Shown here: positions 44,050-52,111 of the stretch, piece by piece
Layout of the letters: every line of letters begins with the position of its first letter
Position numbering within the stretch: position 1 is the first letter of the stretch
NCBI RefSeq assembly: GCF_013377855.1
Contig: NZ_JABXYJ010000009.1
Coordinates: 1 to 64,000 of the forward strand
Reading direction: 5' to 3'
Source: Cognatundibacterium oligocarboniphilum
GTDB lineage: Bacteria > Pseudomonadota > Gammaproteobacteria > Burkholderiales > Burkholderiaceae_D
DNA: 64,000 nucleotides
Program-made: the position numbers and the translations under genes
Notes under the pieces: model-generated
Seen by the model: only the letters and a program-made list of their open reading frames with translations
What the model was told of the DNA's origin: nothing
Database searches by the model: none

Positions 44050-45195
44050 TTACTTCGTGACAGTCAGCAGATCACGCTTGCCGCCTTTGTAAGTGTACAG
44101 CGTCAGTGTGCCATCCTTGATGTCGCCTTTATCGTCAAAGGAGATATCGCCGGTGACACCCTTGTATTTGATTTTCTTCAGTGCTGGCAGGTATTTCGCA
44201 GGATCAGCAGAGTTAGCCTGCTTCATCGCTTCTACCATTGTCATGACAGCGTCGTAAACATACGGTGCGTAAATCTGCACTTCTACGCCGAATTTCTTTT
44301 TGTAAGCTGCTTTCCAGTCTTCGTTGACTTTCTTCTGAGCATCCAGAACACCGCCTGCTTCAGCGCAGACAACCTGGCCTTCGCCGATGCCGTCGCCAGC
44401 CAGTTTAACCAGGTCAGCTGTACAGATACCATCGCCACCCATGAACTTCGCATTCAAACCCAGTGCTTTCATCTGACGCAGCATCGGACCTGCCACTGCG
44501 TCCATACCGCCGAAGAAAACCAGATCAGGGTTCTTTGCCTTGATGGAGGTCAGGATTGCGCTGAAATCTGTGGATTTGTCTGTCGTGTGCTCAGTGACGA
44601 CGATTTCGGCGCCCTTTCCTTTAGCACCTTTGGTGAATTCTTTTGCAACGCCTTCACCGTATGCTGTCTTATCGTCAATCACAGCGATTTTCTTCGCTTT
44701 GGAAATCTGTACAGCATAACGACCCAGTGTGCCGCCAAGCTGACCATCGTTGGCGACGACGCGGAATGCGCCTTTGAAGCCCTGATTGGTGTAAGGAACA
44801 GCTGTTGCGGATGGGGAAATCTGTGGGATGCCGGCATCGTTGTAAATCTTGGATGCAGGAATGGTTGTGCCGGAATTCAGGTGACCGATAACGCCGTTTA
44901 CTTTCGCGTCAACCAGTTTTTGTGCTACGGTGGTGCCTTGCTTTGGATCGCCTGCGTCATCTTCGGCCAGCAGTTCGAATTTTGCTTTTTTACCGCCGAT
45001 CATCACGCCTTTGGCGTTCAGTTCTTCGATCGCCATTTTGGCGCCGTTTTCATTGTCTTTACCCAGATGGGCAATAGAACCGGAAACCGGACCAACGTGA
45101 CCAATCTTGACCACCAGATCTTCTGCTGCTGCCGTACCGGCAAAAGCGAAAGCAATCGCGCCAGCCAGTGGAATCATTTTAGTTTTGAACGACAT
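44050..45195 (-). CDS. livK: Branched-chain amino acid ABC transporter binding protein
   Basis: A 381-residue periplasmic receptor of the Leu/Ile/Val family with signal peptide ending AAA|EDL. It has VVKIGHVGPVSGSIAHLGKDNENGAKMAIEELNAKG, a fingerprint of LivJ/LivK, and the later QISPSATAVPYTNQGFKGAFRVV region that binds the amino-acid backbone. ATG 45195 has AGGAGT eight bases upstream; the ATG two codons earlier is too close to it. No livHMGF genes follow, so the permease is encoded elsewhere. It is divergent from an Lrp regulator across a palindrome that may control it. Confidence 0.93.
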   Translation of the reverse strand: MSFKTKMIPLAGAIAFAFAGTAAAEDLVVKIGHVGPVSGSIAHLGKDNENGAKMAIEELNAKGVMIGGKKAKFELLAEDDAGDPKQGTTVAQKLVDAKVNGVIGHLNSGTTIPASKIYNDAGIPQISPSATAVPYTNQGFKGAFRVVANDGQLGGTLGRYAVQISKAKKIAVIDDKTAYGEGVAKEFTKGAKGKGAEIVVTEHTTDKSTDFSAILTSIKAKNPDLVFFGGMDAVAGPMLRQMKALGLNAKFMGGDGICTADLVKLAGDGIGEGQVVCAEAGGVLDAQKKVNEDWKAAYKKKFGVEVQIYAPYVYDAVMTMVEAMKQANSADPAKYLPALKKIKYKGVTGDISFDDKGDIKDGTLTLYTYKGGKRDLLTVTK

Positions 45196-45248
45196 GAACA
45201 TACTCCTAAGGAATTAAAAAAAGTAGACGAAATTACTGCTTCACCGAC

Positions 45249-45268
45249 TTATTCAGAACACTGAATAA
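45249..45268. promoter_or_regulatory. Inverted repeat between livK and lrp, operator candidate
   Basis: TTATTCAG and CTGAATAA are perfect inverted copies around AACA. They lie in the divergent spacer, 54 bases before livK and 76 bases before the Lrp gene. Dyads of this size suit Lrp/AsnC regulators, which often control their own gene and the neighbour. Confidence 0.45.
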
Positions 45269-45343
45269 AACAAAAGGTACAACATAAAAAATATTTCGCA
45301 AAGCTATTTTCTGCGGTTTTTTTTCAAAACAGACGATTTTTAT

Positions 45344-45853
45344 ATGCCCCATTTTCGTGCGCTGGACAAGCTTGATCGCAAGCTTTTGAATCATCTTCAA
45401 AAAGATAACCAGATTCCGACCAGAGTGCTGGCGGACAAACTGCATGTTTCCCAGCCGACTTGTTTGCGCCGCATCAGAGATTTGCGCGAGGAAGGCGTGA
45501 TCAATGCAGATATCAGCATGGTTGACCCCTTCGCACTGGGATACGGAATGCTGGCTTTTCTGGAAGTCTCGCTGCTGAATCAGGCCGACGAATTCATGCA
45601 CGAATTTGAGGCGCGTATGAATAAGGAAGCAGAGGTCATGCAGTGTTATTTTGTTTCTGGCGAGTACGATTATTTTGTCGTTGTGCACGTCATTGACATG
45701 GATGCCTACTATCAATTTGTGCGCCGCGCCATTTCCGGCCCGGGAAATGTACGGCATTTTCATTCCCGTTTTCCGATGAAAAAAACCAAGTTTACGACCC
45801 GTATTGCTTTCGATGAAAAAGCGGTGGAATTACAAGTCAAAACAGGGAAATAA
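45344..45853 (+). CDS. Lrp/AsnC family transcriptional regulator
   Basis: A 169-residue regulator with an N-terminal helix-turn-helix (LDKLDRKLLNHLQKDNQIPTRVLADKLHVSQPTCLRRIRDLREEGVI) and a C-terminal RAM/ACT effector domain (YFVSGEYDYFVVVHVIDMDAY). Such proteins sense amino acids. It is divergent from livK and convergent with dadA, so it may control branched-chain amino acid uptake, D-amino acid oxidation, or both; the DadR-dadA pairing is known in other proteobacteria. The ATG has no strong ribosome site. Confidence 0.9.
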   Translation: MPHFRALDKLDRKLLNHLQKDNQIPTRVLADKLHVSQPTCLRRIRDLREEGVINADISMVDPFALGYGMLAFLEVSLLNQADEFMHEFEARMNKEAEVMQCYFVSGEYDYFVVVHVIDMDAYYQFVRRAISGPGNVRHFHSRFPMKKTKFTTRIAFDEKAVELQVKTGK

Positions 45854-45880
45854 ATCTGCCCCAGTGTGACTTTTTCGTCA

Positions 45881-45925
45881 AAAAAGAACGTCCCGGAACA
45901 TGATCTGGATCAATATCGCGGGACG
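45881..45925 (-). terminator. Intrinsic terminator of dadA
   Basis: On the minus strand CGTCCCG (45919-45925) pairs with CGGGACG (45889-45895) across a 23-base loop, followed by TTCTTTTTT. The loop contains an FNR-like dyad, which is probably coincidental. Confidence 0.6.
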
Positions 45926-45989
45926 TGAGGGTAAATGGCGGATGTGCGCGCTACAGTGCGCACAGGTACAAAGATGAAAACTTCTGAGG

Positions 45990-47294
45990 TCAGCCGGCTG
46001 CCAGCTGCATGGCCGGAGACTGGCCGGACATGCCGGTGAAGACAAAATCGACGTCCGGCTGTCGACCTGAAACAATCTCGGCAATCGCCTTTCCTGAACC
46101 GGCACCCATGGTCCAGCCCAGTGTTCCATGACCCGTATTCAGATACAGATTCTGGTAACGGGTTTTTCCGATATAGGGAATATTGGAGGGCGTCAGCGGC
46201 CGCAGGCCGGTCCAGTAAGCTGCCTGGTCGTAATTGCAGGCATCGGGAAACAGCTCTCTGGTGCGTCTGGTAATCGCTTCGCAACGCGCCTGATTCAGCT
46301 CCCGCGTATAGCCATTGATCTCGCAGGTACCGGCGACCCGCAGCCGGTTGCCCAGCCTGGACACTACCAGTTTGTAACCATCATCGGTCAGGGAAATGGT
46401 TGGCGCTGCATTGGGTTCAATAATCGGGTAGGTGGCCGAGTAGCCTTTGCCGGGATAAATCATGAGCCGGATTCCCAGCGGTTGCAGCAATGCCTGCGAA
46501 AAGCTGCCCATGGCGACGACAAAGCTGTCGGCCCGCAGGGTCTGGTGGCGGCCTTCACTATTGATCAATTCCACACCGGTAATTCTGGCATTGGCGCCAG
46601 TGCCTTCGTGTAACAGCCGGGTGACACTGGTGTTGTACTGAAAATTCACTCCCTGAGCTGCCGCCTTTTGCGCCAGTTTGCTGGTGAACTGATAGACGTC
46701 GCCGGATTCGTCGGTCGCGGTAAAATCTCCACCGACGATTTTATGGCGGATACCAGCCAACGCCGGCTCACGCCGCACCACTTCATCGGCATCCACCGAT
46801 TCCCGCGGACATCCCAGATCGCGCATCAGCTGCGCCGCTGGCAGGGAATTGTCAAATTCTTTCTGATCGGTATAGAAGTGCAGAATACCGGCGGTCAGAT
46901 GATCGTAAGTAATTCCTGTCTCTGCGCGCAAAGCCTGTAAAGTCTGGCGACTGTATTCAGAAATAGCCACGATTTGACGGATATTGTGCGCGGTACGCTG
47001 TGGTGTGCATTCACGCAGAAAATGCATGCCCCAGATCCATTGCAGCAGGTCGGCGCGCGGCCTGAACAGCAGGGGCGCGTCATCCTGTCCCAGCCACTTC
47101 AGTACTTTCAACGGAGCAGATGGATTGGCCCACGGCTCGGCATGGGATACCGAAATCTGACAGCCGTTGGCGAAGCTGGTTTCCTGCGCGGCGCCGGGCT
47201 GGCGCTCAATGACGGTGACTTCATGCCCTTGACGAGATAAGAACCAGGCGCTGGCTGTGCCGATGATGCCGGCACCGAGGACGATGACTTTCAT
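45990..47294 (-). CDS. dadA: D-amino acid dehydrogenase small subunit
   Basis: A membrane-associated FAD enzyme that oxidises D-amino acids, mainly D-alanine, to keto acids and passes electrons to the respiratory chain. The 434-residue protein has the dinucleotide motif VIVLGAGIIGTASAWFLSRQGHEVTVIERQ, the DadA-type ANGCQISVSHAEPWANP, and the C-terminal GHGTLGWTMGAGSGKAIAE FAD contact. The length equals that of E. coli DadA. No alanine racemase gene (dadX) lies beside it. The convergent Lrp gene may regulate it. Confidence 0.95.
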   Translation of the reverse strand: MKVIVLGAGIIGTASAWFLSRQGHEVTVIERQPGAAQETSFANGCQISVSHAEPWANPSAPLKVLKWLGQDDAPLLFRPRADLLQWIWGMHFLRECTPQRTAHNIRQIVAISEYSRQTLQALRAETGITYDHLTAGILHFYTDQKEFDNSLPAAQLMRDLGCPRESVDADEVVRREPALAGIRHKIVGGDFTATDESGDVYQFTSKLAQKAAAQGVNFQYNTSVTRLLHEGTGANARITGVELINSEGRHQTLRADSFVVAMGSFSQALLQPLGIRLMIYPGKGYSATYPIIEPNAAPTISLTDDGYKLVVSRLGNRLRVAGTCEINGYTRELNQARCEAITRRTRELFPDACNYDQAAYWTGLRPLTPSNIPYIGKTRYQNLYLNTGHGTLGWTMGAGSGKAIAEIVSGRQPDVDFVFTGMSGQSPAMQLAAG

Positions 47295-47436
47295 GACGGA
47301 ATTCTCCTGTGTGATCTGGAGAAATTGTAAGAAATCAGGAGTTTTTTATGTAATCAGAAATGGCTGAGATATTTTTATTTTAAAAAGTAAAAACTGGATT
47401 GATGTTTATTTTTAAAAATAAATTTGATGTTTTTAA
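47295..47436. other. AT-rich spacer downstream of the folD operon
   Basis: A short AT-rich spacer before dadA on the same strand. It must contain the dadA promoter. Runs of A and T are seen but no clear -35/-10 pair or operator was assigned. Confidence 0.3.
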
Positions 47437-47805
47437 TTATTTTTGCATTTTTATCTTCGTGATTTCCTGCGTCACCGCACGGGTAATCATTTCTTCCAGC
47501 GATTTTTTGAGTCCGGCCCGGATTTCTGTGGTCAGTCCTTCCACGGCAGTTTGCAGCACATCGGCCAGGTTGTCCCGCACGCGATGTTCCAGAACGAAAT
47601 CGATGCGTCCCAGCACCTGCTTCAGCGTTTCTTCCCTGATACGTTGTTCCAGTTGTTGCCAGTCATCCTGCGTCAAGACGGAAGATATTGATTGAGATTG
47701 CATTTGGGTTGTGGTGACGGCCTTTTCCGCGGGAGCGCTGGTAGGCGTTTCCGGGAAAATGATTTCTGTCAGCAGTGGAATATTATCTTCGTGAGCAGTA
47801 GACAT
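47437..47805 (-). CDS. Conserved Burkholderiales hypothetical protein
   Basis: A 122-residue protein with an acidic/proline-rich N-terminus (TEIIFPETPTSAPAE) and a conserved helical C-terminal half (DDWQQLEQRIREETLKQVLGRIDFVLEHRVRDNL...). It resembles the DUF2486-type proteins found next to holC in Burkholderiales. There are no membrane segments. The ATG at 47803-47805 lies one base after the holC stop, so it is coupled to holC. The frame is open to 47877, but that would overlap holC heavily. Function unknown; a chaperone- or replication-linked role is only suggested by location. Confidence 0.65.
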   Translation of the reverse strand: MSTAHEDNIPLLTEIIFPETPTSAPAEKAVTTTQMQSQSISSVLTQDDWQQLEQRIREETLKQVLGRIDFVLEHRVRDNLADVLQTAVEGLTTEIRAGLKKSLEEMITRAVTQEITKIKMQK

Positions 47806-47806
47806 G

Positions 47807-48223
47807 TTATTTAGCGACGTGATGGCTGAGCTGATGGCCTTGCTGCTGGTAATGGCGATAGCGTTCACGCGCGGCAAGGGTTTCTGCTTCTCCGGCGGAG
47901 ACGATTTCTATCATGCGCGCAAAGCGTGAAAAATGCTCGGGGATCAATTCGCTCAGGTTGATCAGCAGCCCGGTATGAGGCGCATGCTCCAGATCCTGAT
48001 GGGTCAGAAGTACTGGCGTCTGTGCTGCCAGCGCATCGCCTGCCATCACATGCGGCAAAAAATCTTCCTGACTGAATGTCCACAGCATTTCACTGAAACG
48101 GCGCAAGGCCTGAATATCGTTGTGGTAAACAGTCATGGATTGGCCGGCGGCACGCGCTTTGCGTACCAGCCGGCAGGCATACAAAAATGGTTCACTGACT
48201 TTGCTATGAAAGTCGATGCGCAT
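47807..48223 (-). CDS. holC: DNA polymerase III chi subunit
   Basis: A 138-residue clamp-loader accessory subunit that binds psi and single-strand binding protein. It has the HolC pattern RIDFHSKVSEPFLYACRLVRKARAAGQSMTVY, LWTFSQEDFLPHV and LINLSELIPEHFSRFARMIEIVS. ATG 48223 (MRIDFH) is the family start, although the frame is open to 48244 inside the upstream gene. It sits four bases after the glutaredoxin-like gene and one base before the hypothetical gene, within a five-gene operon. Confidence 0.93.
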   Translation of the reverse strand: MRIDFHSKVSEPFLYACRLVRKARAAGQSMTVYHNDIQALRRFSEMLWTFSQEDFLPHVMAGDALAAQTPVLLTHQDLEHAPHTGLLINLSELIPEHFSRFARMIEIVSAGEAETLAARERYRHYQQQGHQLSHHVAK

Positions 48224-48227
48224 GCTG

Positions 48228-48845
48228 TCAGAACCGGAAACCATTGTCCGTATCCGGTTTTTTTACGGGGAGAGATTTTCTGACTGGCGCGGCTGGCGTC
48301 TGGGTTGCAGTTTTACCGTTGTCAGCGGCTGATGGTGCGGCGCTTTCTGCCGGCGGATAGCGATAACTGGCCGGCAGACGGTTGCTTGAGGGATAACCGG
48401 CGCTGGTCAAGGCAGACTGCCATTCTTCGGTGCTGAAACCGCGCAGTTTCTGACGCCCGACCAGCAATAACGGAAGCTGGGTATCGCCGCCAGCCTGCTT
48501 CAGTTTCTCAATATCTTCGTTGGATTTAACGGTTTTTTCAGCAAAAGGTACGCCCGCTGTTCTGAGCATATTTTTTCCGTCATTGCATGGTGCGCAACTG
48601 GCGCCGGTGTATAGGATGACCGGACTTTGCGCAACTGCCTGCGCCAGTTCATAAGGTAGATTGCTGGTGTCGATGGCGTTGTTTAAATCACGTTTTTCCA
48701 CGAGTTTTTGATTGACCGGCGGCGGTGTGTCGGAATAAGTGACTTTTCCGTCCGGCCCGACCGATTTATAGAGCTGTGCCTGAGCGCTGCTTGCCGCGAA
48801 CAGCGCAGGTAGCAACAGGCAGATTACATGGCGATGTAGTTTCAT
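48228..48845 (-). CDS. DUF4124-glutaredoxin fusion, exported
   Basis: A 205-residue protein with a signal peptide ending AQA|QLY. Residues 25-60 (YKSVGPDGKVTYSDTPPP) are a DUF4124 module, a short beta-rich periplasmic domain. Residues 75-150 are a thioredoxin/glutaredoxin fold with the redox pair CAPC, followed by LPLLLVG and the RGFSTEEW helix. A Pro/Ala-rich tail ends in KPDTDNGFRF. This domain pair occurs in betaproteobacteria; a periplasmic thiol-redox role is likely but the substrate is unknown. It is in the folD-prlC-holC operon. Confidence 0.85.
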   Translation of the reverse strand: MKLHRHVICLLLPALFAASSAQAQLYKSVGPDGKVTYSDTPPPVNQKLVEKRDLNNAIDTSNLPYELAQAVAQSPVILYTGASCAPCNDGKNMLRTAGVPFAEKTVKSNEDIEKLKQAGGDTQLPLLLVGRQKLRGFSTEEWQSALTSAGYPSSNRLPASYRYPPAESAAPSAADNGKTATQTPAAPVRKSLPVKKPDTDNGFRF

Positions 48846-48853
48846 AATATTCC

Positions 48854-50917
48854 TCAGGCAGCCATGCCGCTATGCCGCAATAACGCGTCGATTTGAGGCT
48901 CTCTGCCGCGGAAAGCCTTGAATGATTCCAGGGCAGGGCGTGAGCCACCCATTTCCAGCACTTCCTGGCGGAATTTTTGTCCGACGTGCCGTGACAGTGC
49001 GCTGCCATTCTGCTGACCATGCTCTTCAAAGGCAGCAAAGGCATCCGCAGACAGGACTTCTGCCCATTTGTAGCTGTAATAACCGGCCGCATAACCACCG
49101 GCAAAAATATGGCTGAAAGAATGCTGCAAACGGTTAAATTCCGGCGCCGTGAATACCGATACCTGTTCCCGCACTGTGTTCAGAATGTCCTGTACCGACT
49201 GGATGCCGTGCGGATCGAACTGGTCATGCAGACGCATGTCGAACAGGGCGAATTCCACCTGGCGCAATGTCTGCAAGCCCGACTGGAAATTTTTTGCTGC
49301 AAGCATTTTGTCGTACAGGCTGCGGGGCAGCGTTTCGCCAGATTCTGCATGTGCCGTCATCTGCTGTAACACATCCCACTCCCAGCAGAAATTTTCCATG
49401 AACTGAGATGGTAGTTCCACCGCATCCCATTCAACGCCGGAAATGCCGGAAACTGACAACTCATCGACTTGTGTCAGCAGATGGTGCAGGCCATGCCCGA
49501 ACTCATGGAACAGTGTAATCACTTCATCATGCGTGAAGCAGGCTGGTTTGGTCACACCGTCAACGATAGCAGGTTCGGTGAAATTGCAGACCAGATAGGC
49601 AACCGGCGTTTGCACATTACCGGATTTGAGCCTGCGGCCACGGACGTCATCCATCCAGGCACCGCCGCGTTTGCCGTTGCGGGCATATAAGTCGAGATAA
49701 AACTGGCCGATCAGCTGATTGTCTTTTTCAATACGATAAAACTTCACGTCAGGATGCCAGACGCTGGCATGATCCGGTTGGATGCTGACGCCGAACAGTG
49801 TTTGTATCACCAGAAACAAACCTTGGATTACCTGTGGTTCCGGAAAATATTGTTTGACTTCATGTTCGGAGAACGCATAGCGCTGTTCCCGTAATTTTTC
49901 TGATGCATAGGCTACATCCCAGGCTTCCAGTTTCTCTATCCCCAACTGTTGCGCTGCAAATTCCCGCAGTTCCTGCAGATCTTTTTCAGCATAAGGACGC
50001 GCACGCTGAGCCAGGTCTTCCAGAAACCGGCTGACTTGCTCGGGTGATTCGGCCATTTTGCTGACCAGAGAAACTTCGGCAAAATTCCGGTAGCCGAGCA
50101 ACCGGGCTTCTTCGCGTCGCAACTGTAATAATTCCGTGATGATGACGGTGTTGTCCCACTCCGGCTTGGCACCGAGTTCCGATGCTTTGGTGGCGTTGGC
50201 TCGATAAATTGTTTCACGCACGCTGCGCTCATCTGCGTACTGCAGCAGGGGAAAATAAGAGGGGAAATGCAGCGTGAATTTGTAGCCATTTTTCTGCTCG
50301 CGTTCAGCTGCATTTTTTGCCGCCAGAATCGCATCCTCAGGCAGCCCGCGCAGCTGCTGGCGATCTTCTATCAGCAGTTCGTAGGCATTGGTGGCATCCA
50401 GAACGTTTTCAGAAAAACGCGTGGATAACTGCGCCTGTTTTTCCTGAATTTCAGCGTAACGCTGTTTTTGTTCCGCGGGAAGTTCCGCCCCGCCCAGCCG
50501 GAAATCCCGGATCGCATTGCGGATGATGGTCTGGCGTGCCGCCGGCCAGGAAGCAAACTCCGGATGCCCGAGCAAGGCTTTGTATTGACTGAATAATGTC
50601 AGATTCTGGCCCAGCTCGGTCCAGAATTCGGTGACTGCGGGTTGGTTTTCATTGTAAGCCGCGCGTAGCTCCGGCGTATCAGCAACTGCATTGAGATGGC
50701 TGACAACGCCCCAGACCCTTGCCAGTTTTTCGGTGGCATTTTCCAGAGGTTCGACGATGTTCTCCCAACTGACCTGAATCCGGTCATTGGTGAGTCTGTC
50801 AATGACTGCACGGTTTTCCGTTAATAAAGCCTGTATCGCGGGAGAAATCTGTTCCGCACTGATTTCGGTGAAACGCGGTAAATCGCTCAGGTCAAGCAAA
50901 GGAGAATGGTCCGTCAT
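48854..50917 (-). CDS. prlC: Oligopeptidase A (M3 family metallopeptidase)
   Basis: A cytoplasmic zinc oligopeptidase that degrades peptides up to about 20 residues, including signal-peptide fragments. The 687-residue protein has the M3 zinc site FHEFGHGLHHLLT and the downstream SGISGVEWDAVELPSQFMENF that carries the third ligand, plus the helical N-terminal part. The order and length match E. coli PrlC/OpdA. It begins one base after the folD stop and is followed after eight bases by the glutaredoxin-like gene. Confidence 0.95.
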   Translation of the reverse strand: MTDHSPLLDLSDLPRFTEISAEQISPAIQALLTENRAVIDRLTNDRIQVSWENIVEPLENATEKLARVWGVVSHLNAVADTPELRAAYNENQPAVTEFWTELGQNLTLFSQYKALLGHPEFASWPAARQTIIRNAIRDFRLGGAELPAEQKQRYAEIQEKQAQLSTRFSENVLDATNAYELLIEDRQQLRGLPEDAILAAKNAAEREQKNGYKFTLHFPSYFPLLQYADERSVRETIYRANATKASELGAKPEWDNTVIITELLQLRREEARLLGYRNFAEVSLVSKMAESPEQVSRFLEDLAQRARPYAEKDLQELREFAAQQLGIEKLEAWDVAYASEKLREQRYAFSEHEVKQYFPEPQVIQGLFLVIQTLFGVSIQPDHASVWHPDVKFYRIEKDNQLIGQFYLDLYARNGKRGGAWMDDVRGRRLKSGNVQTPVAYLVCNFTEPAIVDGVTKPACFTHDEVITLFHEFGHGLHHLLTQVDELSVSGISGVEWDAVELPSQFMENFCWEWDVLQQMTAHAESGETLPRSLYDKMLAAKNFQSGLQTLRQVEFALFDMRLHDQFDPHGIQSVQDILNTVREQVSVFTAPEFNRLQHSFSHIFAGGYAAGYYSYKWAEVLSADAFAAFEEHGQQNGSALSRHVGQKFRQEVLEMGGSRPALESFKAFRGREPQIDALLRHSGMAA

Positions 50918-50918
50918 C

Positions 50919-51764
50919 TTAATTTCTTTCAGCAGCTTCTATGGTATTAACCAGCAACATGGTAATCGTCATTGGACCGACACCTCCCGGAACCGGGGTG
51001 ATGTAGCCGGCGACCTCTTTGGTCGGCAGATAGTCTACGTCGCCGCACAGCTTACCCTCGTCGTCGCGGTTCATCCCGACATCGATCACGACAGCGCCCG
51101 GTTTCACCATATCTGCCGTCACGATATTGCGTTTGCCGGTGGCGACAACGAGGATGTCTGCGTTACGGGTATGTGCCGCCAGATCGCGGGTCTTGGAGTT
51201 ACAGATGGTGACGGTAGCACCGGCTTGCAAGAGCAGCATGGCCTGTGGTTTGCCGACGATGTTAGACGCACCGACCACGACTGCATTCGCGCCGCGCACC
51301 GGATAATTGATTGACTCCAGCATTTTCATCACACCATAAGGCGTGCAGGGCCGGAACAGTGGCTGCCCAGTCATCAGCAGGCCAGCATTGCTGATATGAA
51401 AGCCATCCACGTCTTTTTCTGCCGCAATCGCTTCGATGACTTTATTGGCATCAATATGCGGCGGGAGCGGCAGTTGAACCAGAATGCCATGGATTTTCGG
51501 ATCATGGTTCAGGCGATCTATATGCCCCAGCAGGGCACTCTCGGTCAGTGTGGCATCGTACTTTTCGAGTACGGAATAAAAGCCGCAGTCTTCGCAGGCT
51601 TTGACTTTGTTTCTGACATACACCTGGGATGCAGGATTTTCTCCGACCAGAATGACGGCCAGGCCTGGCTGTTTTCCTTTGGCTGTCAGCGCTTTTGCGC
51701 GCTGAGTCACATCAGCACGTATTTGTTGGGAGAGAAGTGTTCCGTTGATGATCTGAGCAGTCAT
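50919..51764 (-). CDS. folD: Bifunctional methylenetetrahydrofolate dehydrogenase/cyclohydrolase
   Basis: Interconverts 5,10-methylene-THF and 10-formyl-THF using NADP. The 281-residue protein has the catalytic region [17 protein letters not shown] with the active-site lysine, the [12 protein letters not shown] loop, the [11 protein letters not shown] motif, [18 protein letters not shown] and [18 protein letters not shown] 51764 is the family start; the frame is open to 51854 with an extra hydrophobic leader that is not typical. It is the first gene of the five-gene minus-strand operon. Confidence 0.95.
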   Translation of the reverse strand: MTAQIINGTLLSQQIRADVTQRAKALTAKGKQPGLAVILVGENPASQVYVRNKVKACEDCGFYSVLEKYDATLTESALLGHIDRLNHDPKIHGILVQLPLPPHIDANKVIEAIAAEKDVDGFHISNAGLLMTGQPLFRPCTPYGVMKMLESINYPVRGANAVVVGASNIVGKPQAMLLLQAGATVTICNSKTRDLAAHTRNADILVVATGKRNIVTADMVKPGAVVIDVGMNRDDEGKLCGDVDYLPTKEVAGYITPVPGGVGPMTITMLLVNTIEAAERN

Positions 51765-52111
51765 GATGGTGGGATGTGAGGAAAGACAAGCCAAGATTAT
51801 AAAGGATGACAGGCAAGCCTTGGATTTCTTGACGATTGGTACAGTCATCTTCAAACAGGTATCACGGCTGTGTTTGAGAAAATAATAGAGATTTTTAAAT
51901 GTTGCTTTTAGGAAAGTGAATTGTCCTAAAAAAGATACAATTTAATACAAAAATATACAAAACAGACGCAAAGAGTTTGACAGCGTCGATGGGCTGGTGG
52001 CTTCATGTTAGATATGAAAAATAATTTCCAAAAAAAATAATAGTGAAAAATTTTTGATTAATTCGTTTTCTTTCTATTTTTTATTAATTCATCGTACTTT
52101 TGGAGTAGACA
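51765..52111. other. Divergent intergenic region, AT-rich on the receptor side
   Basis: About 350 bases between folD and the second intact receptor. The right half is AT-rich with A- and T-tracts, as before the receptor at 25055 but shorter. A ribosome site TGGAG lies before the receptor ATG at 52112. No Fur-type or other known operator was recognised. Confidence 0.35.

Noticed and set aside
43978-45264. 428-codon plus-strand open frame over livK
   Set aside because: It is a shadow of livK, which has clear family motifs, a signal peptide and a ribosome site on the other strand.
45900-45913. FNR-like dyad ATGAT-N4-ATCAA (9 of 10)
   Set aside because: It lies in the loop of the dadA terminator between two gene ends, where no promoter is expected.
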